DNA of 21,468 bases from Methylococcaceae bacterium (GCA_012026715.1 VEPB01000235.1:1-21468); one strand, 5' to 3'; numbered from the stretch's first letter, positions 6,633-14,351 are shown. Numbers and translations are program-made. Notes: a model not told the origin generated them from the sequence alone.

Positions 6633-7463
6633 ATGAACTCACCCAGACCGATTCCATCGGCGTGGCGCACCGATTACGCCAACCTCACCCGTCGCCACAA
6701 CTCCCCTGTGAAGTCCGCGTGGATAGCCCGACATGGGCTCAGCCTCTTGTCCCGGCTGGCTGGCTTCGGTTTGCTGTTCGTCGCGGCACTGCCTGCCGCC
6801 GCCGAATGGCACGGCAGCCTGAGCTTTCTGAGCGACTACCAATACCGGGGCTATACCAAAAGCCGCAGCAACCCGGTGGCGCAGGGCAATCTGGAATATG
6901 AGCATCGGACCGGCTGGTATGCCGGCGCCACCCTGTCCCAGGTCAGCTTCGACGACAAACCCAATCGCAGCCGGGCCTCGTTCGAAGCCCGACCCTATGT
7001 GGGTTGGGGGTTCATGCTGGCCGACGACTGGCGTTCCGATCTATGGGTGACCGGCTATCTCTACGATGGGGATTTGTTCGCGAAAACGGGACACTATGCG
7101 GAAATCTACGGCTCGCTGACATACCGGAATTGGCTCACCGGCCGGATTGCCCTGGCCCCGGATGCCTACCAACAGGCCGCCGACATCTTCAACTACGAAC
7201 TGTCTGCCCGCCACGATCTCAACGACAACCTCCAACTGTCGGCGGGACTCGGTTATCACGATGCGAAGAAACTTCTCCACACCTCCTATTTCTATTGGAA
7301 TGCGGGGGCAACCTGGTATCCCTACCGTCACCTCGCCGTCGACATCCGCTATACCGACGCCCAGCCGGCCGCGCCGCAAGGGGAAGCGCCGTTCGGTCCG
7401 AACGAGTTCTATCCGCGCCCGATCGAGAACAACTGGCTGCTGTCCATCACCCTTGGATTCTGA
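6633..7463 (+). CDS. TorF-family outer-membrane beta-barrel protein
   Basis: The protein (276 residues from ATG 6633) has a late signal segment, LAGFGLLFVAALPAAA, ending just before EWHGSL, and the rest reads as alternating beta-strands. The opening WHGSLSFLSDYQYRGYTKSR, then NLEYEHRTGWYAGATLSQVS, is the signature of the TorF/Gcw_chp family (the TIGR02001 type) of putative porins. The C-terminus ends in LLSITLGF, a typical barrel-ending aromatic. The n-region before the signal is long from 6633; a GTG at 6708 would give a more normal signal peptide. It lies 52 bases upstream of the ECF sigma gene and could be a member of that regulon, which is inference only. The substrate is unknown. Confidence 0.8.
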   Translation: MNSPRPIPSAWRTDYANLTRRHNSPVKSAWIARHGLSLLSRLAGFGLLFVAALPAAAEWHGSLSFLSDYQYRGYTKSRSNPVAQGNLEYEHRTGWYAGATLSQVSFDDKPNRSRASFEARPYVGWGFMLADDWRSDLWVTGYLYDGDLFAKTGHYAEIYGSLTYRNWLTGRIALAPDAYQQAADIFNYELSARHDLNDNLQLSAGLGYHDAKKLLHTSYFYWNAGATWYPYRHLAVDIRYTDAQPAAPQGEAPFGPNEFYPRPIENNWLLSITLGF

Positions 7464-7480
7464 TTTTTTTACTGCGGAAT

Positions 7481-7507
7481 GAACTTTTTTGTGACACCGG
7501 GTATTCA
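7481..7507 (+). promoter_or_regulatory. Candidate ECF-type promoter ahead of the sigma gene
   Basis: The gap between the TorF-like stop and the sigma factor ATG contains GGAATGAACTTTTTT; GAACTT lies at 7481-7486 and resembles the -35 elements read by ECF sigma factors (GAAC core plus T-rich spacer). About 16 bases later comes the sequence ATTCA, a weak -10 candidate. ECF genes commonly regulate themselves, so this would fit autoregulation. The transcript would start at or just before the ATG at 7516, which favours a downstream start codon (7552 or 7585). Confidence 0.35.
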
Positions 7508-7515
7508 TGGGATGA

Positions 7516-8148
7516 ATGAATCACTACTGCCGAACGGATGGTCACCCGGACATGCTTCGCTTAGCCTACCCATCGCCCAAGTTCATGGCGGATAACCCGA
7601 GCGACTGCGACGACGAAAGCAGACTGCTGGCGTGTATCCATGCAGGAGATACCAAGGCGTTCGAGCGCTTCTACGTGCTCTATTACCCACGGTTGTATCG
7701 CTTCATCTTGCGTATCACCCACCGCACGGATGCCGTGGAGGAGTTGATTCAGGACACCTTGATGGTGGTGTGGGAAAAAGCGGACAGCTTCGATCACTCC
7801 TGCAAGGTTTCCACCTGGGTGTTCGGCATTGCCTACCGGAAAGCCCTGAAATCGTTGGCGAAGGCGGGGCGCGACGACCACAACGTGGATTTCGACGAGT
7901 TCGCCGAAATCCTGGTCGATCCGACGCCGACTCCGGCGGCGCGGCTCGAAACCGACAACTGGCTGGATGCGGCCTTGACCAAATTGCCGCCCGACCAGCG
8001 CGCCGTGATCGAACTGACCTTCCACCACGGCCTGCATTACCGGGAAATCGCCGAAATCCTGGATTGCCCCGAGAACACCGTAAAAACCAGAATGTTTCAT
8101 GCCCGCAAGAAGCTGCAGTCGTTTGCCGCAGCCGTTTCGGAGGATTAA
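7516..8148 (+). CDS. ECF (group IV) RNA polymerase sigma factor
   Basis: From ATG 7516 the protein is 210 residues; ATGs at 7552 and 7585 are also possible and none has a clear ribosome-binding site. Region sigma-2 is seen in FERFYVLYYPRLYRFILRIT and DAVEELIQDTLMVVWEKADS, followed by VSTWVFGIAYRKALK. Region sigma-4 is LTKLPPDQRAVIELTFHHGL with the helix-turn-helix YREIAEILDCPENTVKTRM. There is no sigma-3 region, as expected for ECF factors, which direct polymerase to a small regulon when released by an anti-sigma factor. The gene is followed after four bases by that anti-sigma gene, which has a GGAGG ribosome site at 8139-8143 inside this gene. Confidence 0.93.
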   Translation: MNHYCRTDGHPDMLRLAYPSPKFMADNPSDCDDESRLLACIHAGDTKAFERFYVLYYPRLYRFILRITHRTDAVEELIQDTLMVVWEKADSFDHSCKVSTWVFGIAYRKALKSLAKAGRDDHNVDFDEFAEILVDPTPTPAARLETDNWLDAALTKLPPDQRAVIELTFHHGLHYREIAEILDCPENTVKTRMFHARKKLQSFAAAVSED

Positions 8149-8152
8149 CACC

Positions 8153-8821
8153 ATGAACCCGAACATTGATCAATACCCCGACGAACACGACGAGATCGTC
8201 CTGCTGCTGCCCTGGTACTTGAACCAGACGCTGGAACCGGCCGAACAGGCTCGGGTGAAGACTCACGTCCGCAGTTGCCTGGAATGCCGGCGGGAATTGC
8301 AGAGCCTCGGTCAGCTTGAGCAGGCCCTGCATCAGCCTGAGGACCCGCTCAACCTGGCCGCGCGCGTTTCCTTTCGACAGTTGCAAAAGCGCGTGGCGGC
8401 CTCGCCTGCCGAACCCGCCGAGGTAGTTCCGTTGCCGGCCACCTCCCGCAAGCGCCCGTCAAGACAGCGCATTTTCACCAGCTTGGCGCTGGCGGCCAGC
8501 CTGCTGCTGCTGGCGGCACCGCTGGCGTTGCACCGGTTCAGCGAAATCCAGCTGATGGATTACCAGACCCTGTCCAATCGCGGTGCTCCGGAGCAGGGAC
8601 ATCTGCGAGTGGTTTTTGCGCCCGACCTGCCATTCGTCCAAATGGACCAGATGGTTCGCACCATCGGGGGCGAAGTGGTCGGCGGACCCAATACCGCCGG
8701 CGCCTACACCATCCGGCTCACCGCCAACGACGCCAACCCGGGCGCCACCGTCGACTTCCTGCGGCATCAGCCCGGCGTATTGCTGGCCGAACCGGTCTTG
8801 CGTGCCGCGGCCGGAGAATAG
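8153..8821 (+). CDS. Membrane-bound zinc-finger anti-sigma factor with a propeptide-like periplasmic domain
   Basis: This 222-residue protein has a cytoplasmic zinc-binding anti-sigma domain with H38-x3-C42-x2-C45 (HVRSCLEC), a Pro/Arg-rich linker, one membrane helix (residues 107-127, IFTSLALAASLLLLAAPLAL) and a periplasmic tail of about 90 residues. The tail (150-216) reads as beta-alpha-beta: HLRVVFAPDL, FVQMDQMVRTIGGEVVGGPN, GAYTIRLTA, then ATVDFLRHQPGVLLAEPVL. The spacing and the closing PGVxxAEP-like strand resemble inhibitor-I9-type propeptides of subtilisins; this is a fold impression, not a proven match. It should hold the upstream sigma factor inactive. The subtilase gene starts two bases after its stop codon, so the three proteins very likely work together. 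Confidence 0.87.
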   Translation: MNPNIDQYPDEHDEIVLLLPWYLNQTLEPAEQARVKTHVRSCLECRRELQSLGQLEQALHQPEDPLNLAARVSFRQLQKRVAASPAEPAEVVPLPATSRKRPSRQRIFTSLALAASLLLLAAPLALHRFSEIQLMDYQTLSNRGAPEQGHLRVVFAPDLPFVQMDQMVRTIGGEVVGGPNTAGAYTIRLTANDANPGATVDFLRHQPGVLLAEPVLRAAAGE

Positions 8822-8823
8822 CC

Positions 8824-10047
8824 ATGAACGCCCGCTGGTTGATTGTCCCTGTCCTGCTGGCGTTGCTGGGCTGCGCAGCGCCAACGGAACGCTTTCCTGT
8901 CCTGGCCGACGACACCACCGAAGCGAATCGCCGCATTCTGGTGACCTTCGTCGACCGCAGCATCAACCGCTCGGTGCCGGGCAACCCGCTGGACGGCTAC
9001 CGGGTGCGGGGCACTTACGACAACTCCGACTGGAGCAAGCGGGTCTCCACCGATCTGGCTGCAAGCTACGGACTCCGATTGCTGGCCCAGTGGCCGGTGA
9101 CCACCCTCGGCGTGGCCTGCGTGGTCTATGAAATCCCGGAAGGCCAGTCCATGGAGCAGGTTCTGAAGACCGTGAGCAGCAACAAGCAGGTCGGATCGGT
9201 CCAGGCGATGCGCGAGTACCGGGTGCTCAACGAACCCAACCTGACGCCCCATTACAACGACCCTTATCTGCAGCTGCAGCGGGGGTTCCAGGCAATGCGC
9301 ATCGAACAGGCTCACCGCACGGCGACCGGCAAGGGGGTACGCATCGCGGTCATCGACACCGGCGTCGATAACAGCCATCCTGACCTGCGCGGCCACATCA
9401 AGGAATCGGAAAATCTGGCGCCGACTCCGGCCGACCGCGATCTCGCGGACATACACGGCACGGCAGTAGCCGGCGTCCTCGCGGCCCAGCCCGGCAACGG
9501 AATCGGAATCGCCGGCGTCGCCCCCGGCGCCGATATTTACAGCATGCGCGCCTGCTGGCCGGAAAGTCCCGGAGCCGCTGCGGCCCGCTGCAACAGCTAC
9601 ACCCTCGCGCTGGCCCTGAACGAGGCGATCCGGCTGCACTCCGACATCATCAACATGAGCCTGACCGGTCCCGACGACCCGCTGGTGCAATTGCTGGTGG
9701 AGGAAGCCTTGCGGCAGAACATCATCGTGGTGGCGGCCGAGCCGCGCGATCTCAAGCAAGGCGGCTTTCCCGCCAACGTTCCCGGAGTACTGGCGGTGGC
9801 CGGCGGAGAAAGCCACGACCACGAGTCGCTGGTCGGCCCCGGCGTGGATGTGTTGACCACACTGCCGCACGGCAGCTACGACTTCATGAGCGGCAGCTCC
9901 TTCGCCACGCCCCATGTGGCCGGGATCATTGCCCTGTTGCTCGAACATCATCCGCACCTGGGCGCCGCGGACGTCCGCGAAATCCTGAAGGGTGGCAAGG
10001 AACGTGCCCCGATGGACGCGGTGGCCGTGCTGTCGGCGTTGCGCTAG
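8824..10047 (+). CDS. Subtilisin-like (S8) serine protease lipoprotein with unusual oxyanion region
   Basis: The 407-residue product begins with a lipoprotein signal ending in LLGC (Cys17), so it is anchored in the inner or outer membrane facing the periplasm. Residues 35-135 form a propeptide-like domain (RILVTFVD, then LAASYGLRLLAQWP, GVACVVYEIPEG, and VGSVQAMREYRVL). The S8 catalytic domain follows: Asp178 in AVIDTGVD, His211 in IHGTAVAG, and Ser359 in SGSSFATPHVAG. The usual AAGN motif carrying the oxyanion Asn reads AAEP (304-307). A GGAGA ribosome site lies at 8813-8817. The stop overlaps the stop of convergent xseA in the tetramer CTAG (10044-10047). It is likely the sensor or effector of the sigma/anti-sigma pair. 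Confidence 0.9.
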   Translation: MNARWLIVPVLLALLGCAAPTERFPVLADDTTEANRRILVTFVDRSINRSVPGNPLDGYRVRGTYDNSDWSKRVSTDLAASYGLRLLAQWPVTTLGVACVVYEIPEGQSMEQVLKTVSSNKQVGSVQAMREYRVLNEPNLTPHYNDPYLQLQRGFQAMRIEQAHRTATGKGVRIAVIDTGVDNSHPDLRGHIKESENLAPTPADRDLADIHGTAVAGVLAAQPGNGIGIAGVAPGADIYSMRACWPESPGAAAARCNSYTLALALNEAIRLHSDIINMSLTGPDDPLVQLLVEEALRQNIIVVAAEPRDLKQGGFPANVPGVLAVAGGESHDHESLVGPGVDVLTTLPHGSYDFMSGSSFATPHVAGIIALLLEHHPHLGAADVREILKGGKERAPMDAVAVLSALR

Positions 10048-11405
10048 ACCTCCGGCTCGCTGTCCACGCGCTCCACCCGGCTGGTGAAACGACCATCCGC
10101 CAGCCGGGTATCGAGGGTCTCGCCCGGCCGCACGTCGGCGATCCCGCGCACGATGTTGCCGTCCTGCACGCGGCTGACGATGGCGTAGCCCCGCGCCAGC
10201 GTCGCCAAAGGACTCGCCGAATTCAACCGATGGGCCAACTCGGCCGAGCGCCGGCTCAGGCGTTCCAGAGTCAGAGCCATCGCCACCCCAAGCCGCCGTT
10301 CGGCCTCGCGCCACTTCAATTCCGCCGCCTGGAGCCGAACCCGCGGATGATGCGCGAGCAGGCGCGCCTCCAGCGTCATAAACCGCGCCGAGCGGCGATC
10401 CACGGCCACCGTGATCGACCGCAGCAACCGCGATTCCAGCTCATCCAGGCGCTGTCCCTGGCGCTGCAGGCGCTGCTGCGGATGAGCCTGGCCCATGCGA
10501 TGCGCCAGGAACCGCAAACGCTGCCCCTGCCCTTCCAGAATCGCCGCCATGCGCTGCTGCAAGCGCACTTGCCGCTGCCGCAGGCGACCCAGCCATTCGG
10601 CCTGGTCGGGGCTGGCGGATTCGGCCGCCGCTGACGGAGTCGCCGCCCGCAAATCGGCCACGAAATCGGCGATGGTGACGTCGGTTTCGTGGCCGATGCC
10701 GGTAATGATGGGCCGGCTGCACGCGGCCATGGCACGCGCCACCGTCTCCTCGTTGAAGGCCCATAAATCCTCCAGGGAACCGCCGCCGCGGGCCAGGATG
10801 ATCACATCGGCCTGGCCATGGCGGTCCGCCAGCGCCAGCGCCCGGACGATTTCGCCCTTGGCATCGGTGCCTTGCACCACGCTCGGGTACAGGACGACGG
10901 GAATCGCCGGAAACCGGCGCCTGAGCACGGTGAGTATGTCGCGGATGGCCGCGCCGGTGGGCGAGGTGATGACGCCGATGGCCCGTGGCAGCTGCGGAAC
11001 CGGACGCTTGCGGGAAGTTTCGAACAGCCCTTCCGCCGCCAGTTTCTGCTTGAGTTGCTCAAACGCCCGGCGCAGGGCACCGTCGCCGGCCGGTTCCAGA
11101 AAATCGGCCACCAGCTGATAATCGCCCCGGGGCTCATACAGGCTGACCTGGGCTCGCGCCAGAACCCGCATGCCGTTTTCCGGGCGGAATCCGACCCCGC
11201 GGGCCGCGCCGCGGAACATGGCGCAACGCACCTGGGCATCGGCGTCCTTGAGGCTGAAATACCAGTGACCAGACGCGGGAAACGACAGGTTGGAAATCTC
11301 GCCCTCCACCCAAATCGTGCCGAAATGACTGGAGAGCAACAGCCGCACCGAGCCGTTCAGTTCGGCGACGGTGTAGACAAGGCGACCGCGATCGTCGGTG
11401 GTCAC
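10044..11405 (-). CDS. xseA: Exodeoxyribonuclease VII large subunit
   Basis: The 453-residue protein (Escherichia coli: 456) is the catalytic subunit of ExoVII, which degrades single-stranded DNA with XseB. The order of parts is an N-terminal OB-fold (YTVAELNGSVRLLLSSHFGTIWVEGEISN and GHWYFSLKDADAQVRCAMF), then the catalytic core (RAIGVITSPTGAAIRDILTV, VILARGGGSLEDLWAFNEE, ITGIGHETDVTIADFVADLR), a long Arg/Gln-rich coiled coil, and a C-terminal NSASPLATLARGYAIV segment. The GTG at 11403-11405 gives family length; upstream codons are an Arg-rich shadow of hslR. It follows hslR by ten bases and ends in a four-base stop-to-stop overlap with the S8 gene, so neither gene has its own intergenic terminator there. 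Confidence 0.93.
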   Translation of the reverse strand: MTTDDRGRLVYTVAELNGSVRLLLSSHFGTIWVEGEISNLSFPASGHWYFSLKDADAQVRCAMFRGAARGVGFRPENGMRVLARAQVSLYEPRGDYQLVADFLEPAGDGALRRAFEQLKQKLAAEGLFETSRKRPVPQLPRAIGVITSPTGAAIRDILTVLRRRFPAIPVVLYPSVVQGTDAKGEIVRALALADRHGQADVIILARGGGSLEDLWAFNEETVARAMAACSRPIITGIGHETDVTIADFVADLRAATPSAAAESASPDQAEWLGRLRQRQVRLQQRMAAILEGQGQRLRFLAHRMGQAHPQQRLQRQGQRLDELESRLLRSITVAVDRRSARFMTLEARLLAHHPRVRLQAAELKWREAERRLGVAMALTLERLSRRSAELAHRLNSASPLATLARGYAIVSRVQDGNIVRGIADVRPGETLDTRLADGRFTSRVERVDSEPEV

Positions 11406-11415
11406 GCGGGCTCGC

Positions 11416-11847
11416 TTACTCCGACAGCGTCCGTTTGAAACGGTGGATGGCGCGCCGGCCCTGCTTGGTCGGGCGGCTTTCCGGCTCGACCTGCAGTTCG
11501 CGGAGTTCGCGCCGCCGTTCGATTTCAGCCTGGCGGCGCGCCACGCTCTCCGGTGTTTCCAGATACAGCGCCACCGCCTCCTTGGCCGGCCGCCGCTGGG
11601 CATTCAGCGCGGTCACCGTGATATCCCACAGGTATTGGTCCTTGCTGATCTCGAGCCTGGCCCCGACCGCGATTTCCTTGCCGGACTTGGCCCGCTGACC
11701 ATTGAGATGGACCTTGCCGCCATTGATGGCTTCGGTGGCCAGCGCCCGGGTCTTGAAGAAACGCGCCGCCCATAGCCACTTGTCCAACCGCATCTGTTGC
11801 GACGCGGCCGAGTCCTCTTGGGAAGTATGAGCAGCGCGGCGCGTCAT
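11416..11847 (-). CDS. hslR: Ribosome-associated heat shock protein Hsp15 (S4 RNA-binding domain)
   Basis: This 143-residue protein belongs to the Hsp15/HslR family, which binds stalled 50S subunits carrying nascent chains so that they can be recycled. The S4 domain is clear: MRLDKWLWAARFFKTRALAT, EAINGGKVHLNGQRAKSGKE, and AVGARLEISKDQYLWDITV. A basic, Arg/Glu-rich tail (residues about 100-143) follows, as in the family. The ATG at 11845-11847 overlaps the rhodanese stop as ATGA, so translation is probably coupled; an earlier in-frame ATG at 11884-11886 would overlap the rhodanese gene further and is less likely. The length is a little above the E. coli protein (133 residues). Confidence 0.9.
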   Translation of the reverse strand: MTRRAAHTSQEDSAASQQMRLDKWLWAARFFKTRALATEAINGGKVHLNGQRAKSGKEIAVGARLEISKDQYLWDITVTALNAQRRPAKEAVALYLETPESVARRQAEIERRRELRELQVEPESRPTKQGRRAIHRFKRTLSE

Positions 11848-12215
11848 CCGCCCGGCGCCACCACCGGTCCACCACTTTCCTGCCAACCCTTGAATCCACC
11901 GGCCAGGCTCACTGGCCCGGTGTAGCCGAGTTTCTGCAACGCTTCCGCCGCCAGCGCCGAGCGCCCGCCCGACAGGCAGTACACCAGGATCTCGGCGCCC
12001 TGCTTGCCCTGGAACGCCGGGTGATTGCCGATCTGAAATTCCAGCACGCCGCGCGGAATATTGATCGCCCCCGGCAGGCAGCCACCGCCATATTCGGCCG
12101 GCTCGCGCACATCCAGCACCAGGGCCTTGCCCACCATGGAACGGGCGGTAGCCGCATCCACTTCGCGAATGTGCTGCTTGGCTTCCGCCACCAGATCCAT
12201 CGCCGTCATCGCCAT
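11844..12215 (-). CDS. Single-domain rhodanese-like sulfurtransferase
   Basis: The 123-residue cytoplasmic protein is one rhodanese domain. It shows ALVLDVREPAEYGGGCLPGA (31-50), INIPRGVLEF, and the active-site loop YCLSGGRSALAA with catalytic Cys80, then LGYTGPVSLAGGFKGWQ. Such proteins carry a persulfide sulfur on the cysteine or act in redox/thiol handling; the substrate cannot be read from sequence. The ATG at 12213-12215 has a GAGGAG ribosome site six bases upstream. It heads a three-gene unit with hslR (ATGA overlap) and xseA, a grouping that shares transcription but no obvious pathway. Confidence 0.9.
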   Translation of the reverse strand: MAMTAMDLVAEAKQHIREVDAATARSMVGKALVLDVREPAEYGGGCLPGAINIPRGVLEFQIGNHPAFQGKQGAEILVYCLSGGRSALAAEALQKLGYTGPVSLAGGFKGWQESGGPVVAPGG

Positions 12216-12298
12216 GTGAATCTCCTCAACGAAATCAAGGGAAAATTGAAATTCCGCGACGCGGCTGAAGCCGCACCGATCGGCATCCCGGATGGGGA
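12216..12298. other. Intergenic gap between ispH and the rhodanese gene, with a short inverted repeat
   Basis: GCGGCT (12261-12266) and AGCCGC (12269-12274) form a perfect 6-bp inverted repeat with a two-base gap, and CATCC-CGGATG lies beside the ispH stop. It could be a weak terminator of ispH or a small repeat. No T-rich tail follows on the minus strand, so a rho-independent terminator is not supported. Confidence 0.3.
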
Positions 12299-13240
12299 CT
12301 AACGCGCTGCGACCCGTAATTCCTTCGGCAGGGAGAACACCACCTTCTCCTCGATGCCGGCGTTCTCGATGAACTCCTTTCCGCCCCATTCGCGCAACTG
12401 GGCAACCACTTCCTGCACCAGGATTTCCGGAGCCGAAGCGCCCGCGGTCACGCCGATGCGCTCGGCGCCCTCGATCCATTCGCGCTGGAGCTGCGCGGAA
12501 CTGTCGATCAGGAAGGCGCGCTTGCCGAGCTTCTCGGCGATCTCCCGCAGCCGGTTGGAGTTGGAACTGTTGGGCGAGCCCACCACCAGGATCACGTCGC
12601 AATGGTTGGCCAGCTTCTTCACCGCGTCCTGGCGGTTCTGGGTCGCATAGCAGATATCGTCCTTGCGGGGACCGATGATGTTGGGGAAGCGGGCCCGCAG
12701 CGCCGCCACCACCGCATCGGTATCATCGAGAGATAGCGTGGTCTGGGTCACGTAGGCCAGGTTATCGGCATTCTTGACCGGTACGGTCGCCACGTCGGAC
12801 GGCGACTCCACCAGATAGATGCCGCCTTCCGGATTGGCGTATTGGCCCATGGTGCCTTCCACTTCCGGATGTCCGGCATGTCCGATGAAGATGATTTCGC
12901 GGCCTTCGTGCGCATGGTGGTGCACTTCGATGTGGACCTTGGTGACCAGCGGACAGGTCGCGTCGAACACCTGCAGCCTGCGCTCCTGGGCCTCCTGCTG
13001 GATCTGCTTGGAAACGCCGTGGGCGCTGAAGATCACGGTGGAGCTCTCGGGCACTTCGCTCAGTTCTTCCACGAATACCGCGCCGCGCTGCCTGAGACCA
13101 TCCACCACATAGCGGTTGTGGACCACTTCATGGCGCACGTAGATGGGGGCACCGAATACTTCGATGGCGCGTTCGACGATCTCGATGGCGCGATCAACAC
13201 CGGCACAGAAGCCGCGGGGATTGGCGAGGATGATTTCCAT
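12299..13240 (-). CDS. ispH: 4-hydroxy-3-methylbut-2-enyl diphosphate reductase
   Basis: The 313-residue iron-sulfur enzyme makes isopentenyl and dimethylallyl diphosphate in the last step of the MEP isoprenoid pathway. The three cluster ligands are Cys12 (NPRGFCAGVDRA), Cys96 (FDATCPLVTKVH) and Cys197 (DDICYATQNRQ), at the same positions as in the E. coli enzyme. Substrate-site residues His41 (EVVHNRYVV), His74 (FSAHGVS), His124 and Glu126 (GHPEVEG), Thr167 and the SPNSSNSNRL loop are all present. I chose ATG 13238-13240 because MEIILANPRG is the family N-terminus, although no good ribosome-binding site precedes it. It lies 62 bases after the cobalamin adenosyltransferase gene on the same strand. 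Confidence 0.95.
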   Translation of the reverse strand: MEIILANPRGFCAGVDRAIEIVERAIEVFGAPIYVRHEVVHNRYVVDGLRQRGAVFVEELSEVPESSTVIFSAHGVSKQIQQEAQERRLQVFDATCPLVTKVHIEVHHHAHEGREIIFIGHAGHPEVEGTMGQYANPEGGIYLVESPSDVATVPVKNADNLAYVTQTTLSLDDTDAVVAALRARFPNIIGPRKDDICYATQNRQDAVKKLANHCDVILVVGSPNSSNSNRLREIAEKLGKRAFLIDSSAQLQREWIEGAERIGVTAGASAPEILVQEVVAQLREWGGKEFIENAGIEEKVVFSLPKELRVAAR

Positions 13241-13302
13241 GGAAGGGACTCGGAATTGCTTAGTTGGATGGTGGGGCATTCTGGCACGGAGACCCCGCCG
13301 GA

Positions 13303-13857
13303 TCAACGCGCACCGCGCCCCGGTCCGCGCCACAGAACTTCGCCGCCACCGCTGCGGGCCAGTATTCGGCATGCCACGAACAGGAAATCCGACAGCCGGT
13401 TGATGAAGGCCAAGACTTCCGGACGGACCTCGCTCTCCCTGGTCAGCGCCACCAGCAACCGTTCGCCGCGGCGACACACGGTCCGGGCAATATGGCAGGC
13501 GGCGGCGGCCGCCGAGCCACCCGGCAGGATGAACTCCTTGAGCCTGGGCAAAGGATCGTTGAGCCGGTCGAGCTCCCGTTCCAGCCAATCGACATGGGTT
13601 GAATCGACGACCTGGTGCCCCGGCAGGCTCAGCTCGCCGCCCAGGTCGAACAACAGTTGCTGGATTTCGCTGAAGGGCGCTTCCAATTCCGGGACCAGGC
13701 CCAGCGCAACCACCAGTCCCAGATGGCTGTTCAGCTCGTCCAGGGCCCCGATCGCCTCCAGCCGCAGCGAATCTTTCGGAACCCGGCTGCCGTCGCCGAG
13801 GCCGGTGGTGCCGTCGTCCCCGGTGCGGGTGTAGATCTTTGACAGTCGGTGTCCCAT
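13303..13857 (-). CDS. Cob(I)alamin adenosyltransferase, PduO type
   Basis: The 184-residue enzyme transfers the adenosyl group of ATP to cob(I)alamin, forming adenosylcobalamin in the cytoplasm. PduO/MMAB hallmarks are the N-terminal ATP loop KIYTRTGDDGTTGLGDGSRV, then DSLRLEAIGALDELNSHLG, the CRRGERLLVAL segment and FINRLSDFLFVACR near the end. The family is all-helical and trimeric. ATG 13855-13857 has a well-placed AAGGA ribosome site eight bases after the rraA stop, so the two genes are probably co-transcribed. The product implies that the cell uses or salvages vitamin B12; no B12-dependent enzyme lies nearby to show for what. Confidence 0.92.
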   Translation of the reverse strand: MGHRLSKIYTRTGDDGTTGLGDGSRVPKDSLRLEAIGALDELNSHLGLVVALGLVPELEAPFSEIQQLLFDLGGELSLPGHQVVDSTHVDWLERELDRLNDPLPRLKEFILPGGSAAAAACHIARTVCRRGERLLVALTRESEVRPEVLAFINRLSDFLFVACRILARSGGGEVLWRGPGRGAR

Positions 13858-13865
13858 GGCAGTCC

Positions 13866-14351
13866 TTACAGCAACCGGTCGTCGGCGACCACGATGCCGT
13901 CCTCGTCGGCATAGAGATAGTAACCGGAGCGGAAATTGACGCTGGCGAAGGTAATCAGCTGATCCCGGTCGCCGCCACCACGAACGTGGGCGTTGAGCGG
14001 GTGACTGTGGAGGGCCAGGACGCCCACCGGCAGCTGGGCGATCTCCAGGGAATCGCGAACGCAACCGTACAGGATCATGCCGCGCCAGCCATTGTCGCAA
14101 GCCAGTCGGGCCAGTTCGGCACCCACCAGGGCGCAGCGATGGGAGCCGCCCCCATCCACCACCAGCACCCGGTCATCGGCTTTTTCCTGCAACACGCTGC
14201 GCAGCAGCACGCTGTCCTCGAACACCTTGACGGTGGTGATCCGGCCCCAGAACGACTTGGCGCCCCCGAAGGACTTGAAGATGGGTTCGGCGATCTGCAG
14301 ATGGCACTTGCCGGCGAACTCGTCGCATAGCGCTGGGGTGGTAAATCTCAT
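13866..14351 (-). CDS. rraA: RraA-family protein (regulator of ribonuclease activity A)
   Basis: This 161-residue protein equals E. coli RraA in length and shares its layout: FTTPALCDEF at the start, EPIFKSFGGAKSFWGRITTV, then the conserved VLVVDGGGSHRCALVGAELA and ARLACDNGWRGMILYGCVRD, ending YLYADEDGIVVADDRLL. RraA binds RNase E and dampens mRNA decay; close relatives are divalent-metal aldolases (HMG/oxaloacetate type), so an enzyme role cannot be excluded from sequence. The ATG at 14349-14351 fits the family N-terminus. A TATCAT box (14383-14388, minus strand) lies about 30 bases upstream and may be its -10 element. The adenosyltransferase gene follows after eight bases. Confidence 0.88.
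   Translation of the reverse strand: MRFTTPALCDEFAGKCHLQIAEPIFKSFGGAKSFWGRITTVKVFEDSVLLRSVLQEKADDRVLVVDGGGSHRCALVGAELARLACDNGWRGMILYGCVRDSLEIAQLPVGVLALHSHPLNAHVRGGGDRDQLITFASVNFRSGYYLYADEDGIVVADDRLL

Noticed and set aside
13241..13912. Upstream extension of the ispH frame
   Set aside because: The added part is an Arg/Pro/Gly-rich shadow of the cobalamin adenosyltransferase gene; the family N-terminus MEIILANPRG begins at 13240.
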